Shown here in pieces: positions 27,001-39,000 of a stretch of 64,000 bases of DNA. Every line of letters begins with the position of its first letter. The stretch's first letter is position 1. A model generated the notes under the pieces. That model had not been told where the DNA came from and made no database searches. It saw only the letters and a program-made list of their open reading frames with translations. The stretch is taken from positions 930,001 through 994,000 of the forward strand of contig NZ_CP017917.1 of NCBI RefSeq assembly GCF_002119525.1, given 5' to 3'. The translations under genes and the position numbers were made by a program. The stretch is from Vibrio syngnathi. Its GTDB lineage: Bacteria > Pseudomonadota > Gammaproteobacteria > Enterobacterales > Vibrionaceae.

Positions 27001-30000
27001 TTGAAGTCAGCGTCTGGCGTTACCGTAAAGGTGCCATCACCATTATCAACAACGGTCGCGTTATCACCCGCACTTAGGTTGCTTGCCGTTAGGTCATCGC
27101 CATCCACATCAGATGCTTGAGATAGCAACTGCTCTTGAGTCAGAGTAATAGAACCATCTTCATCAATGCTGTATGCCAAGTCACCCGATACTGGTGGATC
27201 GTTAATTGGAAGAACATCAATGCTTGCCGTCGTGGCCGTCGTTGCACCATCTTCATCGGTCACCACTACATCGAGGCTAACATCTCCGTCGAAGTTAGCG
27301 TTCGGTGCGAAGCTAAATGTGCCATCGCCATTATCGGTAAAGATACCGTCAGCGCCGGTGTAGCTAACGCTATCAATCGCCACCTCACCTTCGATGTCTG
27401 AAGCGTTCGCCAACAGTTGCTCTGCACTGATGGTGATAACTTCATCTTCGTTCACCGAGTAGCTGGTTGAACCCGCAATTGGAGGATCGTTCACCTCAAG
27501 TACACTAATGCCAGCTGTGGTCGCTTCAGTTGCACCGTCTTCATCGCTCACAACAACATCTAGGCTAACTTCGCCATTGAAGTTTTCGTTTGGATAGAAG
27601 GTGTATGTGCCGTTACCGTTGTCTTCGAATACACCATCGGCACCGCTGTAAGCCACACTATCAATCGCAACTTCCCCTTCAATATCTGAAGAGTTTGCGA
27701 GCAACTGTTCGTTACTGATCGTGATGGAGTTATCTTCATGCACCGTGTAAGACGTGCTACCTGCAACCGGTGGATCGTTCTCTGGCGTCACGCTGACATC
27801 AATGTTGGCTTGAACCGTATCTGTGCCATCTGACACATCAAAGCTGAAGTTCACATTACCATTGAAGTTCTCGTTTGGCGCAAAGCTGTAGCTTCCGTCA
27901 CCATTATCAGTAAGAACACCGTCGGCACCTGTGTAAGTAACGCCTTCAACCGATAGGTCATCCCCATCAATGTCAGTCGCACCTGTTAGTAGGTCTTCAT
28001 CAGTGAAGTTCAAGACGCCGTCTTCGCCAATGCTGAACGTTTGATCTTGTGGTTGTGGAAGGTCATTAACTGGATTAACAGTTAGGTCAGCTGTCGCAAC
28101 GAGCGTATCTGCACCGTCATTAATGTCGAACGTTAGGTCAATGTCACCATTGAAGTCCGCATCTGGCGTAATGGTAAAGCTGCCGTCATCGTTTGCAGTG
28201 ACAGTCGCATCTCCATCAACAATCAAGTTAGAAGCAGTAAGGTCGTCTCCTTCAACATCACTTGCTTGAGCAAGTAATTGCTCTTGGCTGATGGTAATCG
28301 AACCATCTTCGTCCACGCTGTAAGCCAAATCACCCGATACTGGTGGATCGTTAATTGGAAGAACATCAATGCTTGCCGTCGTGGCCGTCGTGGCACCATC
28401 TTCATCGGTCACCACTACATCGAGGCTAACATCTCCGTCGAAGTTTGCGTTCGGCGCGAAGCTGAATGTGCCATCGCCATTGTCACTAAAGATACCGTCA
28501 GCGCCCGTGTAGTTCACGCTATCAATCGCCACTTCACCTTCGATATCAGAAGCGTTCGCCAACAGTTGCTCTGAACTGATGGTGATAACTTCGTCTTCGT
28601 TGACTGAGTAACTGGTTGAACCCGCGATTGGTGGATCGTTCACCTCAAGAACCGTTATTCCTGCGGTGGTTGCTTCGGTTGCACCGTCTTCATCGCTCAC
28701 AACAACATCAAGGCTAACTTCGCCATTGAAGTTCTCGTTTGGCGAGAAGGTATAAGTACCGTTACCGTTGTCTTCGAATACACCATCGGCACCGCTGTAA
28801 GCCACACTATCAATCGCAACCTCACCTTCAATATCTGAAGAGTTCGCTAGCAATTGTTCGTTACTGATCGTGATGGAGTTATCTTCATGAACCGTGTAAG
28901 ACGTGCTGCCCGCCACTGGTGGATCATTCTCTGGCGTTACGCTGACATCAATGTTGGCTTGAACCGTATCCGTGCCATCTGACACATCAAAGCTGAAGTT
29001 CACATTACCATTGAAGTTCTCGTTTGGCGCAAAGCTGTAGCTTCCGTCACCATTATCAGTAAGAACACCGTCGGCACCTGTGTAAGTAACGCCTTCAACC
29101 GAGAGGTCATCCCCATCAATGTCAGTCGCACCTGTTAGTAGGTCTTCATCAGTGAAGTTCAAGACGCCGTCTTCGCCAATGCTGAACGTTTGATCTTGTG
29201 GTTGTGGAAGGTCATTAACTGGATTAACAGTTAGGTCAGCCGTAGCAACAAGCGTATCTGTACCGTCGCTAATGTCGAACGTTAGGTCAATGTCGCCATT
29301 GAAGTTCGCATCTGGCGTAATGGTAAAGCTGCCGTCATCGTTTGCAGTGACAGTCGCATCACCACCAACGGTCAGGTTAGCTGCTGTTAAGTCATCTCCA
29401 TCAACATCGCTCGCTTGAGCAAGTAATTGCTCTTGGCTCAAGGTAATAGAACCATCTTCGTCAATGCTGTATGCCAAATCACCCGATACCGGAGCATCGT
29501 TAACAGGCAGAACATCAATGCTTGCGTTGGTCGCTACGGTTGCGCCATCTTCATCAGTCACGACAACATCGAGGCTTACATCGCCGTCGAAGTTAGCGTT
29601 CGGTGCGAAGCTAAATGTGCCATCGCCATTATCGGTAAAGATACCGTCAGCGCCGGTGTAGCTAACGCTATCAATCGCCACTTCACCTTCGATATCTGAA
29701 GCGTTCGCCAACAGTTGCTCTGCACTGATGGTGATGACTTCGTCTTCGTTGACTGAGTAACTGGTTGAACCTGCGATTGGCGGATCGTTCACCTCAAGTA
29801 CAGTAATTCCAGCTGTCGTTGCTTCAGTTGCACCGTCTTCATCGGTCACAACAACATCTAGACTCACTTCGCCATTGAAATTTTCGTTTGGCGAGAAGGT
29901 ATACGTGCCGTTACCGTTGTCTTCGAATACACCATCGGCACCGCTGTAAGCCACACTATCAATCGCAACCTCACCTTCAATATCTGAAGAGTTCGCTAGC

Positions 30001-33000
30001 AATTGTTCGTTACTGATCGTGATGGAGTTATCTTCATGAACCGTGTAAGACGTGCTGCCCGCCACTGGTGGATCATTCTCTGGCGTTACGCTGACATCAA
30101 TGTTGGCTTGAACCGTATCCGTGCCATCTGACACATCAAAGCTAAAGTTCACATCTCCGTTGAAGTTTTCGTTTGGCGCAAAGCTGTAGCTTCCGTCACC
30201 ATTATCAGTAAGAACACCGTCGGCACCTGTGTAAGTAACGCCTTCAACCGATAGGTCATCCCCTTCAATGTCCGTAGCACCCGTTAATAGATATTGGTTT
30301 GTGAAGGTTAATACACCATCTTCATTGACTGTGAACGCTTGGTCTTGTGCTTCTGGACCGTCATTCACTGGTGAAACGGTTAGCTCAAGGTTGGTAGAGA
30401 CAACATCATCACCATCAGAAACATCAAACGTAAAGCTAACATCACCGTTGAAATCAGCTTCTGGGGTTAATGTGTACGTACCATCACCGTTATCGGTAAT
30501 CGTAACGCTCTCATCATCGGTTGCTAAATTCAGAGCGGTCAGCTGGTCGCCATCTAAATCGCGAGCATTAGCTAACAAGTCTTCTTGCGTAATGGTGATA
30601 GAACCATCTTCTTCTACTGTTGCTGCAACAGGCTGTGCTTCAGGTGCATGCTCGATGTGTGCGCCTGTCGCGTTAATGTGGATGGTTTGAGAGACCGTTT
30701 CAGAATCATCATTCGATAGCTCTGTTGCGGTTGCGGTTACATGAACTTCAAGCTGCTGGTTGAAGTCTTCTGGTAACTGGATTTGTAGCGCATTTTCGAT
30801 TGCCGTTGTTGGTAAGTTCACCGTACCATCAGGGCCAACCGTCACTTCACCGCTGTAGATTTGGCTGTTCACTTCACCGACATCGATTGTGAAGTTGAAG
30901 TCCGTGTAGTCAGCGTCACCACCGCCATACAAATCTTCAAAGCCGTAAACCAGCTCGCCGTCTTCATTAACCGTCGTACGAGTATGTTCGATCCCATCTT
31001 GGTTTAGCTGAGAGCTTGAACCACCATGGAAGATCGCGTCACCATTCTGCCCTTGCACCACGGTTTCGGTTCCATCTGCAGCAACGAAGACAAGTTGAGG
31101 ATCAACCGTGTCCATGTTCGCTGGTGAACCATCCTCAGCACGGAACTCATACTGACCGTCTTGCATCGCATCAAAGTCGTTGTGTTGATGTCCGTTTGGA
31201 ATCAAGAACAGGTTGAAACTTTCACCTTCTTCAACTTGGAAGCTAAACTGATCTTGCCCAGGAACAAGGTCACCGCCGCCATCAACTTGTGATGCGTTTT
31301 CATAAACGACTTCAACACCCGTGATGTTACCGTCTTCGTCAACTTTGTAGTAACCCGCGGTGTTTTGGTAACCTGCAGTTTCACCTTCAAACGTTACCGT
31401 GATTTCAGTATCGTTGTAACTGGTGATACCGTTATCTTGGTCATTCAGAACGCCTTCGTTATCGTATTGGATAACAGAACCTTCCGGCACACCATCAACC
31501 GTTACAGTCAGTGTTTCTGATAGATCTTGGTCGACAAGCGCCGCTGCAATGTTCAGTTCAACAATGCCGCCAGGCTCAACCAAAATAGCTTCATCATCAA
31601 CGTTAACGCCGTCGCCATCGGTAATCACAAGATCTGGCGCATCCGCGACCGCTTCAATATGAACGTTTAGGTCTTGATCTACCTCGTCAGTTCCGTCGGT
31701 AACCGTAAAGCTGAACTGTAGATCACCACTAAAGTGCTCTTCAGGAACAAAGCTGAACGTGCCATCGCCGTTATCGGTGACTGTGCCTTCATCGCCAGAA
31801 TAATTGATACTGGTAACGCTTAAGTCATCACCATCAATATCAATCGCACCACTCAACAGATCTTCTTGAGTGAACAGGATGCTGCCATCCTCTTCAATGT
31901 GATACATGCCTGGAGCAACAATTGGAATGTCATTCACCGGATTAACGGTCAACGTCATGTCATTAGATGTGCTTAGCTCTCCGTCACTTACCTCATAAGT
32001 AAATGCAATATCACCGTTGAAGTTTTCAGAAGGTGTTACTGTGTAAGTACCGTCACCATTGTCTACAATGCTGGCATTTGGATCGTTGGTTTCGAGCGAA
32101 GTAGCAAACAACTCATCACCATCTTGATCGCTTGCGTTCTCCAACAACATCTCTTGTGTAACGAGGATTGAACCGTCTTCGTCGACATCCGCAACCATTG
32201 GCGTTGCTTCTGGCGAATCATTGACGAACTCAACTTTTAGGCCGATGTTTGCCGCCACCACATCGGTGCCGTCACTCACATCAAACGTTAAATCAACATT
32301 GCCGAAGAAGCCCTGCTCTGGCGTTAATGTGTATGTACCATCACCGTTGTCCGTGACTTCTACCGTATCGCTAGCACTTGTCACGTTCAGTACAGAAAGC
32401 TCATCGCCTTCAACGTCTGTCGCTTGTGCTAATAGCTCAGCTTCGGTAATGGTGATTGCTTGACCATCTTCCGTTGTGAAAGACATGTCCGGTACGTCTG
32501 GAGCATCGTTGATTGGATTTACGGTCAGGTTAAGATCGGCTGCCACTGTCTCAATTGCGTCAGTGACATCGTAGGTAAACTCAATCTCACCAAAGAAGTC
32601 TGCACTTGGTGTGATTGTGAAGCTACCGTCTGAGTTTTCTACAATAACCGCATTTGGATCGTTGGTCGCAAAGTTAACCGCTTCAAGGTTGTCACCATCG
32701 ACATCGGTTGCATTCGCCAACAAGTCCTCTTGCGTAATGGTAATTGAACCATCTTCATCAACCGCCGCTTCAATTGGGCCGCTAACTTCAGGGCCTTCGT
32801 TGACAATTTCAACGTCGACTGTTGCAATGCTTGGCGCGCTTGCTTGACCATCACTGATATCGAAGGTCAGATTCACTTCACCAGAGAAGTTCTCTGCAGG
32901 CTCAAAGGTGAACGTATTATCGCCATTATCTGTTAACGTACCTTGCGTTTGGTCTGCAAGTAATAGGTTTTCAACATGAAGAATGTCACCATCAACATCG

Positions 33001-36000
33001 GTCGCACCAGACAATAGGTCTTTCGCTTCGATGATCATGGAGCCGTTTTCAAGCATTTGGGTGTGTAACGGCTCACCTGGAACAGGAATATCGTTGACTG
33101 GTATAACTGTTAGATCTAGGTACGTTGCTACTTCATCGGTGCCATCGAAGACTTTGTAATCGATGTCGATTTCACCATTGAAGTTTTCATTCGGCATGAA
33201 GGTAAACGTGCCATCGCCGTTGTCGACCAAGTCACCGTGATCACCACCGTAAGTGATGTCAGAAATAGAGAGCGTATCGCCTTCTACATCTGTGGTGTTC
33301 GCTAGCAAGTCATCTGCACTGAACGTGATGCCTTCATCTTCGTCTGTCGATAAAACCATTGGGCCAGAAACGATTGGCGCATCATTCACCGATTCAAAAT
33401 TGATATTGATGATGTTGCTGTCTGTAAGCTCACCATCGGTAACTTGGTAACCGAGTTCGATTTCACCATGGAAGTTTTCATCCGGTGTTACCGTCCAAGT
33501 ACCATCACCATTATCAGTCAGTGTTGCATGCTCTGAGTTTTCACCCACCAGCTCTAGATTTTGAATATCAAGGTCGTCGCCATCAATATCAGAGGCTTGT
33601 GCCAGTAGCTGTTCTTCTGTAATCACAACAGAAGCAAACTGAGCAGAACCTTCCGTATCGATAGTGATATTTGGAAGATCAGCCGTTAGCTCGATTTCGT
33701 TGTCACCCGCATGGATGTTCAACTCAACCGTTTCGGTAATTTCTGAGCCATCTACACCAATCGATGTAAACACGGCTTCATCATGAAAGGTTTGTGACAC
33801 TGTCATGTTTTGAACGACGTAAGTACCATTTCCTTGTACCGTACCGAGTTCAAAGTAAGACACAGGTTCAGAAACGGTAAGCGTGTAATCAGTCTCGTAA
33901 CCACCACGATCTTCTTTGTGGTAAGTCATCGAGTCAATTAGGTCGCCATCCTCATTGAATGCTTTGATTTCTACTTCTGTAAAGTGACGTGAATCTTCCA
34001 TGAACCAACCACCTAAACCATCTAGGTGGAAACTAATTTCGTTGATGTCTTGTCCTTCAACTGAAACAGTCAGTTTTTCATCACCACTCAGCCCTTGGCG
34101 ATCGGTATCACCAAGGCCGTGACCAATGTGTGTGTTACCATTCCAAGCGCCAAGTGGATCATCGTTACTTTGAACCGTTACCGTTAAGTCGCCATCCGAG
34201 AACTCACGCGTGTATGGGTCTACTTCTGTGCCCCAATCGTCTACGCTCGCATTATCGTCGAAGGTACCAATTTGCGTAGTATGTGTGCCTTCAGCAAGAG
34301 CCCCCTCACTTGGAACAAAGCGTACTTCTGTATCAGCCGGTACTTCTTGTCCTACTTCCAGCTCAACCCATTCATCATTAACATTCGCTTCAATGATGCC
34401 GTTTTCTGGTGCTTGGTCTAGACGCAGTGCGGGCTCTTCACGCAGAGTCACACCAACTGTTTGGTCTTCTTGCGCTTGGATGAAGATTTCATCGCCCGCT
34501 TCCGGCGCATCGTTGACAGGGTTAACCGTCAAGTCGAGTGTTGTCAGAACTTCATTGTCACCATCACTGATACTGTATGTGAAGTCCAACTCGCCATTGA
34601 AGTTTTCTGTGTGCGTAATAGTGAATGAACCGTCGTCATTCGCAACAATTGTCGCGTCTGGATCGTTGGTTTGTAGGTTAGTTGCCGTTAACTCATCACC
34701 TTCAACATCAGTTGCGTTTGCAAGCAACTGCTCTTGAGTAATGGTGATTGAATTATCTTCGTCTACCTCTGCCTGAATGCCGGACGTTTCAGGACCGTCA
34801 TTCACTGCAATAACATCAATGCCGGCTGTGGTTGTCGCCGTTGCACCATCTTCGTCAACCACAACAACATCAAGTGAGATGTCACCGTCGAAGTTTTCAT
34901 TTGGTGTGAAGGTGTATGTGCCATTGCCATTATCAACAAAAGAGCCGTCATCACCGGAGTACGATACTCCTGACAGTGATACATCGCCTTCTACATCGGA
35001 AGAGTTTGCCAATAGTTGCTCATCACTGATCGTGATTTGGCCATCTTCTTGAACTGTGTAAGATGTCGAGCCCGCTACCGGTGGATCATTCTCAGGCGTT
35101 ACGCTGACATCAATAACAGCTGATGTTGAATCAGTACCGTCAGAGACATCGAATGAGAATTGAACATCACCATTGAAGTTCTCGTTTGGAGCAAAGCTGT
35201 ATGTACCGTCGCCATTATCGCTAAGAACACCATCTGCACCTGTGTAGAGCACGTTTTCAATCGACAGTTCATCACCATCAACATCCGACGCGCCTGCAAG
35301 CAAGTCAGCATCGGTGAAGAGTAACGTACCGTCTTCTTCAATCGTGAACTGTTGATCTTCCGCTTGTGGCAAGTCATTAACCGGATTCACAGTAACGTCT
35401 AGGCCAACTTGAACTGAACCACCATCGTTATCGATGATATCGAAGTTCAGGTCTAGGTCACCGTTGTAGTCGGCGTTAGGTGTGATGGTGTAGCTGCCAT
35501 CATCATTGTGTTGGATGGTCGCATTTTCATCAGTAGATAGATTGATAGCTTCTAAGTTGTCGCTATCGATATCACCTGCTCGTGCTAGCAATTGCTCTTG
35601 GCTTAGCGTGATGGAGCTATCTTCATTGATGGTGTAAGCCAAATCACCCGATACTGGCGCATCATTGATTGGCAATACACTAACGTTAATCTGTGTTTCA
35701 ACGGTTGCACCATCTTCATCTTGAATGGTCACACCCAGTTGAACCTGACCATTGAAGTTTTCATTGGGTGCAAAGCTGCATGTACCATCACCATTTACAG
35801 TGAAGATACCGTCTGAACCATCGTAGTTAATGCCGAGTAACTCTACATCGCCTTCTACATCCGAAGCATTCACAAGAATCTGAGATTCACTGAATGTCAG
35901 TACCGAATCTTCGTCAATGGTGTATGACGTTGGGCCCGCAACCGGTGGATCATTCACCTCTAGAACGGTAATGCCCGCAGTGGTTTCATCAATCGAACCG

Positions 36001-39000
36001 TCTTCATCGGCAACAATCAAATCAAGGCTGATATCGCCACTGAAGTTTTCATTAGGAAGGAAGGTGTAACTGCCGTCACCATTATCTTGGAACACACCAT
36101 CGGTGCCACTGTAGGTCACGCTATCAACCGATACCGCACCTTCAACGTCAGAAGAGTTTGCTAACAATTGCTCATCAGAAATGGTGATGGCGTTGTCTTC
36201 GTTGACCATGTACGAGGTAGAGCCAGCAACTGGTGGATCGTTCTCAGGCGTCACAGTCACATCAATGTTAGCGCTGACCGTTTCTGTACCATCAGACACA
36301 TCGAAACTGAAGTTCACATCACCATTGAAGTTTTCATTTGGCGCAAAGGTATAAGTACCATCACCGTGGTCGGTCAATACGCCATCGCCACCTGTATAGC
36401 TAATACCTTCAACGGTTAAGTCATCGCCATCAATATCGGTGGCACCAGTAAGTAGATCGGCATCTGTAAATTGCAGAGTGCCATCTTCTTCAATGCTGAA
36501 TTGTTGATCTTGAGGAACCGGCAAGTCATTAACTGGATTAACTGTAAGATCGGCGGTTGCTTGAACTGTGTCAGTACCATCAGTAATGTTGAATTGAATA
36601 TCAATGTCGCCATTGAAGTTCGCTTCTGGAACGATGGTAAAGCTACCATCATCATTGGCGGTTACTGTTGCGTTGCCATCTACCGTTAAGTCGCTCGCGG
36701 TTAGATCTTCGCCTTCAACATCGGACGCTTGCGATAGCAACTGCTCTTGGCTCAATGTAATTGAACCATCTTCGTTAACGTTGTAAGCCAAATCCCCCGA
36801 TACTGGCGCATCATTGATTGGCAATACGTCAACATTGATGACGGTTTCAACTTCTGCACCGTCTTCATCACGTACGGTCACATCAAGCTGAACTTGGCCA
36901 TTAAAGTTCTCATTCGGAGCGAAGCTGCAAGTACCATCGCCATTTATCGAGAAGATACCGTCAGGGCCATCGTAGCTAATACCAACAAGCTCAACATCCC
37001 CTTCTACATCAGAGGCATTAAGCAACACTTGAGACTCATTAAAGGTTAGTACTGAGTCTTCATCAATGGTGTATGACGTTGGGCCTGCAACTGGCGGATC
37101 GTTCACTTCAAGAACGCTAATGCCTGCAGTTGTCGCATCGGTTGCACCTTCTTCATCGGCAACCACTACATCTAGAGTGATTTCACCATTGAAGTTCTCG
37201 TTTGGCGAGAAAGTGTAAGTACCGTTACCGTTGATTTCAAGGACACCATCACTACCCGAGTAAGTCACGCTGTCTATCGATACATCACCTTCAATATCTG
37301 AAGATGTTGCCAATAGTTGTGCATCAGAAATGGTAATCGAATTGTCTTCATTAACTGTGTAAGACGTAGAGCCAGCAACTGGCGGATCGTTCTCTGGAGT
37401 CACGCTAACATCAATGTTTGCAGATACGGTATCGGTACCATCAGACACATCGAAGCTAAAGTTAACCTCACCATTGAAGTTTTCATTTGGCGCAAAACTG
37501 TATGAGCCGTCACCATTGTCTGTTAGTACGCCATCAGTCCCTTCATAACTAATGCCTTCAACCGTTAAATCATCACCCTCAATATCGGTTGCGCCTGTAA
37601 GCAGGTCTGAATCGGTAAATTGTAGAGTTCCATCTTCTTCAACGCTGAATTGTTGATCTTGTGGAACCGGCAAGTCATTGACTGGATTAACGGTTAAGTC
37701 CGCAGATGTTTGAATCGTATTGGTTCCATCTGAGATATCAAAGCTGATATCGATATCGCCATTGAAGTTCTCATCTGGCGTGATAGTGAAACTGCCATCG
37801 TCGTTTTGAGTAACGGTTGCATCACCACCAACCGTTAGGCTGCTTGCTGTTAGGTCATCGCCTTCCACGTCAGATGCTTGAGAAAGTAGCTGTTCTTGGC
37901 TCAAACGAATCGAACCATCTTCATCGACTGAGTAAGCTAAGTCACCTGATACTGGCGCATCATCGACCGCAGTCACACTCACATCGATGTTAGCAGAGAC
38001 TGTATCGGTCCCGTCAGATACATCGAAGCCGAAGTTTACATCGCCATTGAAATTCTCGTTTGGCGCAAAGGTGTAAGTACCATTACCGTTGTCGGTAAGA
38101 ATGCCGTCGCCGCCATCGTAGGTCACACCTTCTACAGAAAGGTTATCGCCTTCAATGTCTGTCGCACCGGTTAGTAGGTCGGCATCAGTAAAGATGAGTG
38201 TGCCATCTTCTTCAACGCTGAACTGTTGATCTTGAGGTACTGGCAAGTCATTGACTGGGTTGACCGTAAGGTCTGCAGATGCTTGAACCGTATTGGTACC
38301 ATCTGAGATATCAAAGCTGATATCGATATCGCCATTGAAGTTCTCATCTGGCGTGATAGTGAAACTGCCATCGTCGTTTTGAGTAACCGTTGCATCACCT
38401 CCAACCGTTAGGCCGCTGGCTGTCAGGTCATCGCCTTCTACATCAGATGCTTGAGAAAGCAGTTGCTCTTGGCTTAGGCGAATCGAACCATCTTCATCAA
38501 TTGAGTACGCTAGGTCGCCTGATACTGGCGCATCATCGACGGCTGTTACGCTTACATCAATGTTTGCAGCAACCGTGTCTGTACCGTCTGATACATCGAA
38601 GCTGAAGTTTACGTCACCATTGAAGTTCTCGTTTGGCGCAAAGGTGTACGTGCCATTACCGTTGTCGGTAAGAATACCGTCGCCGCCATCGTAGGTAACA
38701 CCTTCAACCGTAAGGTAGTCACCTTCAACGTCTGTCGCACCTGTGAGTAGATCAGCGTCAGTGAAGATAAGTGTGCCGTCTTCTTCAACACTGAACTGCT
38801 GATCTTGAGGAACTGGCAGGTCATTGATTGGGTTAACGGTTAAATCGGCAGAGGCTTGAACCGTGTTAGTACCATCTGAGATATCGAAGCTGATATCAAT
38901 ATCACCATTGAAGTTCGCATCTGGTGTGATGGTAAAGCTGCCATCGTCGTTTTGAGTAACTGTCGCATCACCACCAACCGTTAAGCTGCTTGCAGTAAGG

